NCBI RefSeq assembly: GCF_900101875.1
Contig: NZ_FNAI01000001.1
Coordinates: 620,001-684,000, forward strand
Length of the DNA: 64,000 nt
Direction: 5' to 3'
From: Mucilaginibacter pineti
GTDB lineage: Bacteria; Bacteroidota; Bacteroidia; Sphingobacteriales; Sphingobacteriaceae
In this document: piece by piece, positions 8,109 through 16,937 of the stretch
Numbering within the stretch: the first letter of the stretch is position 1
Layout of the letters: each line of letters opens with the position of its first letter
Translations under genes and position numbers: made by a program
Notes under the pieces: model-generated
What the model saw: only the letters and a program-made list of their open reading frames with translations
Databases searched by the model: none
What the model was told of the DNA's origin: nothing

Positions 8109-8151
8109 GCCGTACAGCGGGAACTGTACGGCTTAACCGGGCAAGCCGGTT
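8109..8151 (+). other. Two tandem RNA hairpins in the xus leader
   Basis: GCCGTACAG (8109-8117) and CTGTACGGC (8124-8132) form a perfect 9-bp stem with loop CGGGAA. Two bases later AACCGG (8135-8140) and CCGGTT (8146-8151) form a perfect 6-bp stem with loop GCAAG. Both lie between the predicted start near 8096 and the ATG at 8177. No U-run follows, so they are not a simple terminator, and I do not recognise a known riboswitch core. Confidence 0.6.
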
Positions 8152-8176
8152 GCTCTTCAACTTCAATCAAAAAGCA

Positions 8177-10504
8177 ATGCAATTTAGAAAAATTTTGCTA
8201 TCGGCCCTGCTATGCGCCCATAGTATTTTTACGAATGCACAAGGCCCAGTATCCATCCGGGGTCAAGTGAAAAATTCGGCCGGCCAACCTATTAGCGCGG
8301 CAACTGTCCAACTGCAAAACACTGGCATAGGTACTATGACCAATGAAGAAGGCTCCTTCTTCATTAAAGGCCTAAAGCCAGGGCCCTACACACTTGCTAT
8401 CAGCGCGGTTGGTTTTAAAACCGAACACCGACAGGTTATAGTTAAAGCCGACAAAGAAAGCGAAGCGCATATTACCTTGAAAGATGCCTTGGTTGATATG
8501 GAAACGGTTACCGTTACCGGCCGAAGCGCAGTAAAGGAGAGTAACCGGCAAGCTTTCAACGTAACTGCTATAGACGCCAAAAAACTTTATAACACCACGC
8601 TTGACCTGGCCGGGGCGCTTGACCGCGTGGCGGGGATACGTGTGCGGGAGTCTGGCGGTGTGGGATCGAATTTTAATCTCTCGCTGAACGGGTTTTCAGG
8701 TAACCATGTAAAGTATTTTATTGATGGAATACCGATGGACAATTTCGGTTCGTCTTTCCAGATCAATAATATCCCGATCAATATTGCTGATCGTTTAGAG
8801 GTTTACAAGGGCGTAGTGCCCATTTGGCTGGGTTCAGATGCGCTGGGCGGGGCAATTAACATCATCACCGGCGACCGTTACCGCAATTATGTAGATGCCT
8901 CTTACTCCTATGGCTCCTTTAATACGCACCGCAGTGTCATCAATGCAGCGGCAACCACAAAAAATGGTTTCACCATACAGCTTAACGCTTTTCAAAACTA
9001 TTCAGACAATGATTATAAGGTAAAAGTAGATGCCGCAGATATCAATACCGGTGCTTACACGCCGGGTGCTTACCTGCGCCGTTTCCACGATAAATACCAT
9101 AACGAAACACTGATTGCAAATGTTGGTGTGGTAGATAAAAGCTATGCCGATAAATTACTCTTCGGGATTACGCTGGGTAAAAACTACAAAGAGATCCAAA
9201 CCGGCGCGCGAATGGTATCAGTATTTGGCGGCTGGCATAGCAGAGGCGACATTGTGATGCCCACCCTGAAGTATAAAAAAACGGACCTTGTTAAAGGTTT
9301 GGATGTAACAGTTAATGCTAACTATAACCTGGGCAGTGAGCGAAATATTGATACAATGAATGTTCGTTATGACTGGTTCGGCAACAGCAAACCCAATGGT
9401 TCTAATGGAGAACGCGCGAGAAGCCTTTACAAATACAAAAATAATAACGGTATCGCCACCACCATGCTAAACTACCGTATGGACGAGCGGCAGGGTATTG
9501 CGTTAAGCAATGTGTTTACCACTTTTAACCGCAAAGGAACCGACCCTTTGAATCCTTCCATAGCTGATGAAACACCCAAGAAAACGCAAAAAAATGTTTT
9601 GGGCCTTGGTTATAGCTACGACATTAAGGATAAATGGAGCACATCGTTATTTGGAAAATACATCTACCAAAACAATTCTACCGGAACTAACGGCAATAGC
9701 GCGGCAACCAACAAATTGGGATACGGTATAGCAACCACATACTTCCTAACTCCTAATTTACAGATCAAATCCTCATACGAATTAACCAACCGTATGCCAG
9801 AGGCACAGGAAATTTTTGGCGACGTGGAGAACCAGGAAGGCAACCCCAGCCTGAAACCTGAACAAAGCAATAACGTGAACCTGGGTATCAGTTATGCATT
9901 TGCCATTAATCCGGATAATAAATTCATGGTTAATGCCAATGCTATATATCGTCAGTCTACCAATTTTATTTATAACCGGTTAAACAATAACCAATCGAAA
10001 CTGGTAGCGGATAACCGTGATGGTGTAAGAACAGTAGGCGGCGATGGCGAGATCAGGTATTCATATAAAAACTGGTTGAGTATGGGAACAACACTAACCT
10101 ACCAGTATCTGCAAAACCTGCAAAAGTATGAACCTGGTTATACCGGGATAAGCCCGGTTTATAAAGACCAGATGCCGAATATCCCCTACCTGTTTGGGAA
10201 CGCCGATGCTTCCGTATCACTAAAAAATATTGGGGTTAAAGGCAATAACCTGAATATAGGTTATAACCTCCTATATGTACATGCATTTTACCTATACTGG
10301 CCAAGCCGGGGTGGCGACAAGCTGGACATTCCACAACAACTGAGCCATGACGTAAACATGGTTTACAGTATAGCCAACGGCCGGTACAACATTGGGCTCG
10401 AAGGCCGCAATATCGCCAACGCCTTGTTATATGACAACTTTAGTCTGCAAAAGCCTGGTCGCGGCTTTTACCTTAACCTGCGCTACTTCATTAATAAATC
10501 ATAA
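8177..10504 (+). CDS. xusA: TonB-dependent siderophore receptor, XusA-like
   Basis: This 775-residue outer-membrane receptor has a signal peptide (MQFRKILLSALLCAHSIFTNAQ), a CarboxypepD_reg-like beta-sandwich (VSIRGQVKNSAGQPISAATV to GFKTE) at about residues 24-105, then a plug domain with TVTGRSAVKES as probable TonB box, and a C-terminal 22-strand barrel ending in aromatic FYLNLRYFINKS. An upstream TTG at 8090 lies inside the -7 promoter box, so ATG 8177 is chosen. The gene order receptor, DUF4374 lipoprotein, PepSY protein matches xusABC of Bacteroides, which imports iron bound to foreign siderophores such as enterobactin. The symbol rests on synteny and domain type, not sequence identity. 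Confidence 0.85.
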   Translation: MQFRKILLSALLCAHSIFTNAQGPVSIRGQVKNSAGQPISAATVQLQNTGIGTMTNEEGSFFIKGLKPGPYTLAISAVGFKTEHRQVIVKADKESEAHITLKDALVDMETVTVTGRSAVKESNRQAFNVTAIDAKKLYNTTLDLAGALDRVAGIRVRESGGVGSNFNLSLNGFSGNHVKYFIDGIPMDNFGSSFQINNIPINIADRLEVYKGVVPIWLGSDALGGAINIITGDRYRNYVDASYSYGSFNTHRSVINAAATTKNGFTIQLNAFQNYSDNDYKVKVDAADINTGAYTPGAYLRRFHDKYHNETLIANVGVVDKSYADKLLFGITLGKNYKEIQTGARMVSVFGGWHSRGDIVMPTLKYKKTDLVKGLDVTVNANYNLGSERNIDTMNVRYDWFGNSKPNGSNGERARSLYKYKNNNGIATTMLNYRMDERQGIALSNVFTTFNRKGTDPLNPSIADETPKKTQKNVLGLGYSYDIKDKWSTSLFGKYIYQNNSTGTNGNSAATNKLGYGIATTYFLTPNLQIKSSYELTNRMPEAQEIFGDVENQEGNPSLKPEQSNNVNLGISYAFAINPDNKFMVNANAIYRQSTNFIYNRLNNNQSKLVADNRDGVRTVGGDGEIRYSYKNWLSMGTTLTYQYLQNLQKYEPGYTGISPVYKDQMPNIPYLFGNADASVSLKNIGVKGNNLNIGYNLLYVHAFYLYWPSRGGDKLDIPQQLSHDVNMVYSIANGRYNIGLEGRNIANALLYDNFSLQKPGRGFYLNLRYFINKS

Positions 10505-10519
10505 TAAAAATCAAATCAC

Positions 10520-11731
10520 ATGAACTTTAAATCTACCATCGCGGCCCTGTGCGTTGCCGCCGCATTCGCATCCTGCTCTAAAAACAACAATGATAACAAA
10601 GTACCTGACAATCCGGGCAATTACATCTTAACCGTTACCCCTGCCGCCTCTACTGGTGTAGCCGATTACCTGCTAACTGCCGGAAGCCTGGAAGCAGGTA
10701 CAATCTCCACCGCTGGTAACGGTATTGAACAGGATGGTACTTACCGTTACTATGTAACCACCAATAACAAATTTTTCAGTATGTTGTATGGCCAGGGAAA
10801 CCCAGGTGCCGTTACAGCTTATAACGTAAAAGACGGAAAGCTGAATAAACTTACCAATTTTCAAACTGAAACAGTCCAGGCTTTTGCCCCTGTTAATGAC
10901 GATCTGCTCCTATTCAAAATAGCCCGAAACCCGGCTACACCAACCTCAAGCTGGTACAAGGTTAATACTAACAGCCTGCTGATCACTTCGGAAGGAACTG
11001 TTAATACCTTAGACCTGACAGGCTTGGGTGAACTGGCCCATTTCAGCTGGATTAAACAAGTTGGTGATAAAGTATACGCTCCTTATTTCACTATTCTGAA
11101 CAACACATTTTCAACTAACCACCCGGACGGAGCCTGGATCGCTATTTTCAATTATGCCGATATGAAACTGGAAAAAGTAATTACCGATAGCCGCACCAGC
11201 TTTATCGGCCGTTATTTTACAGATGGTTTGGCGCTTACCGAAAACAATGATATTTATGCGTTCTCGGCTTCAGTAGGCGTTACCGATAAAGTACTCACTT
11301 CTACAAAGCCATCAGCAATTACCCGCATCAAGGCAGGAACTACTGAGTTCGACCAATCTTATTACTTCAATTTTGAGGAAGCCAGCGGGGGGATGAACAT
11401 TACCAACTGGGTGTACCTGGGCAATAACACATTTATAGTAAATGCCAGTGCCAAAGCTGAAAAAGGAGCGTATACAACAGGCAGTACAGTAGGTATTGTT
11501 AACGTAGCCAATAAAACCTTTAAAAAAGTTACCGGCCTGCCTGCAACTACTGATATCCAAAGTTTAACCACCAACAACTACACGCCAAAAGATGGAAAAA
11601 CAGGCTACATAGGTGTTAACTTAAAGGATGGTACCAGCTATGTATACAAGGTAGACGCTGCTACAACAACCGCTACTAAAGGATTAAAAGTTGAAGGCGG
11701 AACCATTACTGCCATACAGTTCCTTAATTAA
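10520..11731 (+). CDS. xusB: DUF4374 surface lipoprotein, XusB-like siderophore-binding protein
   Basis: The 403-residue lipoprotein has the signal MNFKSTIAALCVAAAFASC with the lipobox Cys at residue 19, then an Asn/Lys/Asp-rich tether. The rest is beta-rich with repeated blade-like segments (YRYYVTTNNKFFSMLYGQG, DLLLFKIAR, VYAPYF, GWIAI-type strands), as expected of the beta-propeller of the DUF4374 family. In Bacteroides, XusB binds ferric enterobactin at the surface and hands it to XusA. It lies 15 bases after xusA and 25 bases before the PepSY gene, in a clear operon. The ligand here is not known. Confidence 0.85.
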   Translation: MNFKSTIAALCVAAAFASCSKNNNDNKVPDNPGNYILTVTPAASTGVADYLLTAGSLEAGTISTAGNGIEQDGTYRYYVTTNNKFFSMLYGQGNPGAVTAYNVKDGKLNKLTNFQTETVQAFAPVNDDLLLFKIARNPATPTSSWYKVNTNSLLITSEGTVNTLDLTGLGELAHFSWIKQVGDKVYAPYFTILNNTFSTNHPDGAWIAIFNYADMKLEKVITDSRTSFIGRYFTDGLALTENNDIYAFSASVGVTDKVLTSTKPSAITRIKAGTTEFDQSYYFNFEEASGGMNITNWVYLGNNTFIVNASAKAEKGAYTTGSTVGIVNVANKTFKKVTGLPATTDIQSLTTNNYTPKDGKTGYIGVNLKDGTSYVYKVDAATTTATKGLKVEGGTITAIQFLN

Positions 11732-11756
11732 TCTTCAAACAAACAATACCAACACA

Positions 11757-13052
11757 ATGAAACCCGACAAAGGCACTTTAAAAAAGTCAAAAGACACGCG
11801 TTTAAAAAAAATCAATAACTGGCTGCACTTATGGCTGGGGCTGGGCTCGGGACTAATTGTGTTCATCGTTTGTCTTACCGGCTGTATCTGGGTGTTTAAT
11901 GAAGAAATCACCAGCATCTTTGAACCGGAAAACAATATCGCATACCAGGCAAAACCGGTACTTAGTCCTGCAGTATTGGCAACAATAGGTGCAAATGCTT
12001 ATCCGGAAATGATACCCGCTTATGCCAGTTACCAACAGGGTAAAGTTGTAAACCTCTCTTTGCGCAAACCCGGAAAAATTGTTCGCCGGGGCGGCGGCGG
12101 GGTAATGCTAAAGATCAACCCTTATACAGGGCAGGTAATAGGCCGGGAGATCAGCAAAAAGGGTGAAACCGATTTCTTTCGATTTATATTAAATGGACAC
12201 CGCGCGCTTTGGCTTCCCTATGATATCGGTCGCCCGATTGTTGATTACGCAACCTTGATTTTTGTATTAATTTTGATCACAGGACTTATCTGGTGGTATC
12301 CCAAAAAGTGGAACAAATCTACCCGGGATAAGAGCTTTAAGATAAAATGGGGCGCATCATTTAAACGTGTGAACCTGGATCTGCATAATGTATTTGGCTT
12401 TTATGCCATGGTATTCCTATTGTTTATCGCCCTAACAGGTTTAGTATTCGGGTTAAGATGGTTTAGTGACGGGCTATACTGGGTAACTACGGGCGGAGAA
12501 AAACTAAAAGAATCTCGCCGAATGAAGTCAGACAGCCTGCAAGCTGTTGGTGCAAAAGACTCAAAAGTGGCTATGAACATACTTTGGCAAAAAGTGTTGT
12601 CAGAAAATCCAAAGTCGATGGGGTTTTATTACAACTACCCGGATATGACGAGCGCGGCCTCTACCATCAATATAACTGTTTACCCAACAGCCGGTCAGTT
12701 TTACAACAGCCGAAGTTATACATTTGACCAGTACACACTAAAGCAAATGAATCGCCAAGACCCCTATTGGGTACCTTATGAAAAAGCGGGCTTTGGTCAA
12801 AAAGTGCGAAAAATGAATTACGATATACATATCGGAGCCATACTTGGTCTGCCCGGAAAAGTAATGGCATTTTTAGCATCGCTGATTGGTGCCAGTTTAC
12901 CGGTAACCGGTTTTCTGGTTTGGTGGGGTAAGCGGAACAAAAAGCCAAAGAAGCCTACCGATATTAATCGGATAGAAAAAAACACATCCCAAACCGGCGA
13001 GCTAACAAGCAAGCCCCGTTTTAGGGTGCAGGTAAAAATGGAACAATCCTGA
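11757..13052 (+). CDS. xusC: PepSY-domain inner-membrane protein, XusC-like
   Basis: This 431-residue membrane protein has an N-terminal amphipathic LHLWLGLGSGLIVFIVCLTGCIWVF segment with the PepSY_TM signature, a periplasmic PepSY region, a second membrane pair around FYAMVFLLFIALTGLVFGLRWF, and a last segment GLPGKVMAFLASLIGASLPVTGFLVWWGKR. Conserved His residues at the membrane edges (LHLWLGL, DLHNVFG, DIHIGAILG) suit haem or metal ligation. The family is thought to reduce ferric siderophore iron in the periplasm. I chose ATG 11757, 25 bases after xusB, because the 22 upstream in-frame residues run back into xusB. A terminator follows. Confidence 0.85.
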   Translation: MKPDKGTLKKSKDTRLKKINNWLHLWLGLGSGLIVFIVCLTGCIWVFNEEITSIFEPENNIAYQAKPVLSPAVLATIGANAYPEMIPAYASYQQGKVVNLSLRKPGKIVRRGGGGVMLKINPYTGQVIGREISKKGETDFFRFILNGHRALWLPYDIGRPIVDYATLIFVLILITGLIWWYPKKWNKSTRDKSFKIKWGASFKRVNLDLHNVFGFYAMVFLLFIALTGLVFGLRWFSDGLYWVTTGGEKLKESRRMKSDSLQAVGAKDSKVAMNILWQKVLSENPKSMGFYYNYPDMTSAASTINITVYPTAGQFYNSRSYTFDQYTLKQMNRQDPYWVPYEKAGFGQKVRKMNYDIHIGAILGLPGKVMAFLASLIGASLPVTGFLVWWGKRNKKPKKPTDINRIEKNTSQTGELTSKPRFRVQVKMEQS

Positions 13053-13067
13053 TAAGGCAAAGTATTT

Positions 13068-13093
13068 AAAAAGCTCCGCGAGGGGCTTTTTTT
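13068..13093 (+). terminator. Terminator of the xus operon
   Basis: AAAAAGCTCC (13068-13077) pairs with GGGGCTTTTT (13082-13091) around a GCGA tetraloop, with one U:G pair. It is followed by more T. It lies 16 bases after the xusC stop. Confidence 0.8.
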
Positions 13094-13258
13094 ATTGGAT
13101 ACTTGGCAATGACCTTGCTAACTGATTAATATTTGCGTGTGTTGTTGTCATGATATTTAATTTATCATGCAAAGCTCTGCTTAAAAGTGATAGCGCGTTT
13201 TGTTTAAAAGACCATTTTACTATCAAAAAAACGCAATTCGTCCATTTATTCCAATTCG

Positions 13259-13302
13259 TTGATATAGATCAATACATACACCAAAGATTCTGATCAGTTT
13301 TG
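13259..13302 (+). promoter_or_regulatory. FNR-type box and -7 element upstream of the MFS/Crp operon
   Basis: TTGATATAGATCAA (13259-13272) is a perfect match to the Crp/Fnr-family FNR box TTGAT-N4-ATCAA. CAGTTTTG (13295-13302) matches TAnnTTTG with one mismatch, and there is no -33 box at the right distance. With +1 near 13306 the box is centred near -40, the usual class II activator position. The operon's second gene encodes a Crp/Fnr regulator with the matching recognition residues. Confidence 0.65.
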
Positions 13303-13314
13303 TAAAAAATAATT

Positions 13315-14532
13315 ATGGATTCAATTTCAACCATCAATCAAAATATAGTTTCACAAGAATCGGTTGCTCCATACGGAATGACTCGAAATTTAGGAGTCAT
13401 CTTCGGTATGGTGTTTACCGAGTTCATGATAATGGGTATTTCATTGGGCGTATTACCTGCTTTTATCCACCAAACACTCGGCCTCAGCAATATTTGGGTA
13501 GGTGTTGTAATTGGTACGCAATACGTGACCACACTGGCCACGCGCCAGTTTGCCGGTAAAATGGCCGATCATAAAGGCGGTAAACGCTCGGTGCTAACCG
13601 GCATTATTACCTCTGCCTTTTCAGGAATCCTTCTGTTTATGGCTACATCCTTGGTGCACCCACCCTTTCTTAGTTTAGGTTTAGTGCTGGCAGGTCGAAT
13701 CTTGTTGGGGATTGGGGAAAGTTTTTTAGTGGTTGGCATATTTGCCTGGGGTTTCGCACTGGTAGGTCATAATAACACCGGCAAAGTAATGGTCTGGAAC
13801 GGGATGGGCATGTATTCAGGAATGGCCTGCGGAGCGCCCGCCGGTATGCTGCTGCAAACGCTGTTTGGATTAAACTGGTTATTTAGCCTTACCATTATCT
13901 TACCCTGTATCATTTACCTGATCATGCGTTTGCTCCCACCTGTACCACTGCCAAAATCAACAACCCGGCTGCCGTTTTATAAGGCGGTTGGCTTGGTTTG
14001 GACCTCGGGAAGCGCACTGGCACTGGCCAGTATCGGTTTTGGCGGCATCGCCTCCTTTATTTCTCTTTACTTTTTGCAAAACCATTGGCAAAATGCTTCA
14101 TTCGCACTTACCGCTTTTGGCCTTTGTTATGTTATCGTTCGGATTTTTTTGTCTGGTGCACCCGATAAATTTGGTGGCGCCAGAATAGCGCTGATTTCTC
14201 TGCTCATTGAGATTGCCGGACAACTACTGATCTGGGCAGGTATCAGCGGAACGTTTACCATTTTAGGCGCAGCTTTAACCGGCATAGGAATGTCGCTGAT
14301 ATTTCCTTCATTGGGCCAGATAGCCATGAAGAAAGTGCCGCCTGCTAACCGTGGAATGGCTATTGCAGCTTATAACGCCTTTTTCGATCTGGGATTAGGA
14401 CTGACCGCACCTTTGGCCGGTTGGATAGCCGGACAATCGCATTACCAAAATGTTTATCTTTTTGGTACACTTGCAGCGGCAACCAGCGTTATCCTGGTAT
14501 ATCGCGAATACAGGAACAATGGAACAAAATAA
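13315..14532 (+). CDS. MFS transporter (drug/arabinose-efflux type)
   Basis: This is a 405-residue 12-helix major facilitator. The first half has the loop motif RQFAGKMADHKGGKRSV (MFS motif A) after helix 2 and LVLAGRILLGIGESFLVVG around helix 4. The second half repeats the pattern with GAPDKFGGARIALIS. It resembles the YfcJ/YhhS group of efflux permeases, whose members have been linked to small-molecule export. The start is preceded by only about 9 bases of predicted leader. It is co-transcribed with the Crp/Fnr regulator gene, which begins inside its last codons (14-base overlap). It follows the xus operon, but a terminator separates them. The substrate is unknown. Confidence 0.85.
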   Translation: MDSISTINQNIVSQESVAPYGMTRNLGVIFGMVFTEFMIMGISLGVLPAFIHQTLGLSNIWVGVVIGTQYVTTLATRQFAGKMADHKGGKRSVLTGIITSAFSGILLFMATSLVHPPFLSLGLVLAGRILLGIGESFLVVGIFAWGFALVGHNNTGKVMVWNGMGMYSGMACGAPAGMLLQTLFGLNWLFSLTIILPCIIYLIMRLLPPVPLPKSTTRLPFYKAVGLVWTSGSALALASIGFGGIASFISLYFLQNHWQNASFALTAFGLCYVIVRIFLSGAPDKFGGARIALISLLIEIAGQLLIWAGISGTFTILGAALTGIGMSLIFPSLGQIAMKKVPPANRGMAIAAYNAFFDLGLGLTAPLAGWIAGQSHYQNVYLFGTLAAATSVILVYREYRNNGTK

Positions 14533-15100
14533 TTCACATCACCAGCTTGAGCAACATATTGCCAGCATCGTTCATCTAACTGCGGAACAAATGTCGCTGG
14601 TACTGGGTCATTTCAAACCATTACATGCCAAACGTAACCAAATCCTATTGAGTGCCGGCGACCATAGCCAGTACATAAATTTTGTGTACAAGGGTTGCCT
14701 GCGCATATTTTTCATCAGAGACGACGGCCAAGAAGTAACCCGTTATTTTGCGTTCGAAAATGAATTTGCTACCAGCCTGGCCAGTTTTTTAACCGGGAAA
14801 GCCTCCCTGGAATATACACAGGCGATGGAACCAACAGATATCCTCCGAATCCATCGCCGTGATTTTTATTACTTGCTGGAACTTATCCCTGTCTGGGAAA
14901 AATTTTTCAGGAGTTACCTGGAATCGGCTTACATCACCAACCTGGATATCTACCAACGGGAAGTGACCAAGGATGCGGTGGAACGTTACAAGGAATTACT
15001 CATTAAAAACCCAAGAATCGTTCAACGCTTGCCCAATAAAGTTGTAGCATCTTACCTAAATATGTCACCAGAAACACTCAGCCGAATGAAACGAAAATAG
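14519..15100 (+). CDS. Crp/Fnr-family transcriptional regulator
   Basis: The 193-residue product has a cyclic-nucleotide-binding-like beta-roll at about residues 20-130 (RNQILLSAGDHSQYINFVYKG, FIRDDGQEVTRYFAFENEF), a dimer helix and a short C-terminal helix-turn-helix (LPNKVVASYLNMSPETLSRMKRK). The recognition helix carries Glu185, Ser188 and Arg189 in the E-x-x-S-R spacing that FNR uses to read TTGAT. There is only one cysteine, so the FNR iron-sulfur oxygen sensor is absent. I use ATG 14519 because upstream residues are MFS-gene frame read-through. The start overlaps the MFS gene by 14 bases. A perfect TTGAT-N4-ATCAA box before the operon points to autoregulation. Confidence 0.9.
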   Translation: MEQNNSHHQLEQHIASIVHLTAEQMSLVLGHFKPLHAKRNQILLSAGDHSQYINFVYKGCLRIFFIRDDGQEVTRYFAFENEFATSLASFLTGKASLEYTQAMEPTDILRIHRRDFYYLLELIPVWEKFFRSYLESAYITNLDIYQREVTKDAVERYKELLIKNPRIVQRLPNKVVASYLNMSPETLSRMKRK

Positions 15101-15123
15101 CGGTAACGTGCCTTTACCTGTTA

Positions 15124-16863
15124 TCATTTTTTACCATCAACAACTAAAAACACCACCGACCGGGGAGGTATTGATACCTTGATACCTCCATTTACCGTAG
15201 CGGAGCTTGCAGCCAATTGCTGATAATTTGCAGGGCCACCCGAAACAGAAGTTGGACCATTCCCGTTGATATATACTTTGCGCGAAAACTCACCATTATC
15301 TGTACCACCGGTTAAGGTGTAATAATAGTATCTCGCACCAGGCGCAAAGTTCTGCATATTAACATTGATTACCTGCGATGAGGTACCTTTGTTAACTATA
15401 ACCGCACCCGCCTGACCTGAGCTAAACGAAGAAGCATAGCTTAATATATCATTACTTCCGGTTACCGATGAACCAACCATTTTATCGCCAAAGTATTTTT
15501 GAAAATAGTACATGTAGTAAAAAGCGGGCCGGGCATTCCATTTTGTCGCATTATCGGGTTCATCGCCAGAGCTAAACATCCCCATATCATCGCCATTGGC
15601 ATAGCCGTTTGCCAGATCCCAGCGGCTCGCCATACCAAATTGATCTTTAATTAATTCGCCAAGCACCATGGTGGCATGAATACCGGCTATGTTTGATACC
15701 ATTTGCTTTGATCCTGTGGCAAATATATTCCACTCCGTTAATGCAATGGGTTTTAACGCTACCCCACCCTGCTGCGTAGTAGTATTCATCCAATCCATCA
15801 TTATTTTTGATTCCGATACTGCCGAATTAAGTATTGTTGCCGCATCCAGATTGGTTTGAGCGGTATAATAGTCATGAACGATATAAAAATCGGGATAATC
15901 GCCCGCCGAGGCAAACAATCCCGAGTTCCAGGTTTTATCTACCACGTTCCACGAGTTTACAGGGTTTGTTTGTATCAACTGGGCACCAATCTTAATAGTT
16001 GCGCCGGTTTCAGTTGCAGCTTTCCGCATCGAATCGGCAAATACTTTAAAATGTTTACCATAAAGTTCACCGGTGATTATTTGAGGCTGGGCATCTTTAT
16101 TATTAGCGAGGTCAATTTTCCAGCCCGCCTGCCAAGGACCATTATTCTCATTTCCAATTTCCCAGTATTTTGTTCGGCCCTTATCATGGCGTACCCATTC
16201 GGCGGCAAGGTGTGCGGCAACCTGATCTGGATGCGCACTTAAACCGTAACGCGCATAGCTGTAGTTTATAGTTATAATACCCTGGCTGTTGGTTTGCTGC
16301 AGTGTATTGTAATAGTTATCCAGCGATAGTGTCCAGCCGGCCGTGTTATTCCCTAACCAGTAATCGGCCGTTGTGCTGTTACCGTCAGAATCGTAAAGTG
16401 TAGCCGGAGCATCAGCGGGGATTTTCCCATCCCAAAAATAAACGCTACTGATATTGCCGCCCGGAAAACGGAGGATATTTGGCGAGAGTGCTTTAAGGTT
16501 ATTAATGAGGGTTGGTTCGGTAACAATTTGTCCCATATAGGGGTTTGTGTTATTCCCAAACAAATACTTTGAAACCTTAGCAAGTACATTACTATAATCA
16601 ACATTAATTGTTACTGTTGCGCTGGCTGCAGGCTTTGTAACATCGGCAGTAGTTGGGGTAGTAAAAGTTTTTGCAGCCCAATCATTTAAGAAAAAGCCTT
16701 GTGTTTTCGCAATCTCAACATCTGTTTGTGGCTTTACAGTAACGGGAATCACCGAAGTATCTTTGCCGCTCGTGGTTGCCTGCTTTTCGGCTTTGCTTTT
16801 TGAGCACGAAAGCATAATTGGTATAAGAAATGTAGATAAACTATATAATCGAAGCATCTTCAT
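15124..16863 (-). CDS. Clan GH-A glycoside hydrolase lipoprotein (GH51-like)
   Basis: The product has 579 residues with the lipoprotein signal MKMLRLYSLSTFLIPIMLSC (Cys20) and a Ser/Thr-rich linker to about residue 80. It then has a TIM-barrel with LRFPGGNISSVYFWDG at 131-146, the acid/base Glu239 in WEIGNENNGPW, and a probable nucleophile Glu377 in ALTEWNIF. A beta-sandwich closes it. The two glutamates at strand ends define a retaining clan GH-A enzyme; the fold and order fit arabinofuranosidase-like GH51 best, but GH30, GH39 or GH79 relatives cannot be excluded. It is last in the SusC-SusD-IPT operon of PUL1. I chose ATG 16863; an upstream in-frame start would spoil the signal peptide. Confidence 0.75.
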   Translation of the reverse strand: MKMLRLYSLSTFLIPIMLSCSKSKAEKQATTSGKDTSVIPVTVKPQTDVEIAKTQGFFLNDWAAKTFTTPTTADVTKPAASATVTINVDYSNVLAKVSKYLFGNNTNPYMGQIVTEPTLINNLKALSPNILRFPGGNISSVYFWDGKIPADAPATLYDSDGNSTTADYWLGNNTAGWTLSLDNYYNTLQQTNSQGIITINYSYARYGLSAHPDQVAAHLAAEWVRHDKGRTKYWEIGNENNGPWQAGWKIDLANNKDAQPQIITGELYGKHFKVFADSMRKAATETGATIKIGAQLIQTNPVNSWNVVDKTWNSGLFASAGDYPDFYIVHDYYTAQTNLDAATILNSAVSESKIMMDWMNTTTQQGGVALKPIALTEWNIFATGSKQMVSNIAGIHATMVLGELIKDQFGMASRWDLANGYANGDDMGMFSSGDEPDNATKWNARPAFYYMYYFQKYFGDKMVGSSVTGSNDILSYASSFSSGQAGAVIVNKGTSSQVINVNMQNFAPGARYYYYTLTGGTDNGEFSRKVYINGNGPTSVSGGPANYQQLAASSATVNGGIKVSIPPRSVVFLVVDGKK

Positions 16864-16937
16864 AATTACTTTGTGTTTAATAAAAAAGGCCACCACCAAT
16901 ACTACGGTGATGGCCGTACCAACTAACTCAATTTAAA

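Larger units (their letters stand above)
7797..8176. other. Divergent intergenic region, Hsp70-like gene / xus operon
   Basis: This 380-base AT-rich gap holds the xus promoter with a Fur-box-like dyad (8061-8092) and an 81-base leader with two tandem hairpins (8109-8151). No clear TAnnTTTG promoter for the leftward Hsp70-like gene was seen. Confidence 0.6.

Noticed and set aside
8090-8176. An upstream TTG start extending XusA by 29 residues
   Set aside because: The TTG lies inside the -7 promoter box and the extension covers the leader hairpins. The signal peptide begins at ATG 8177.
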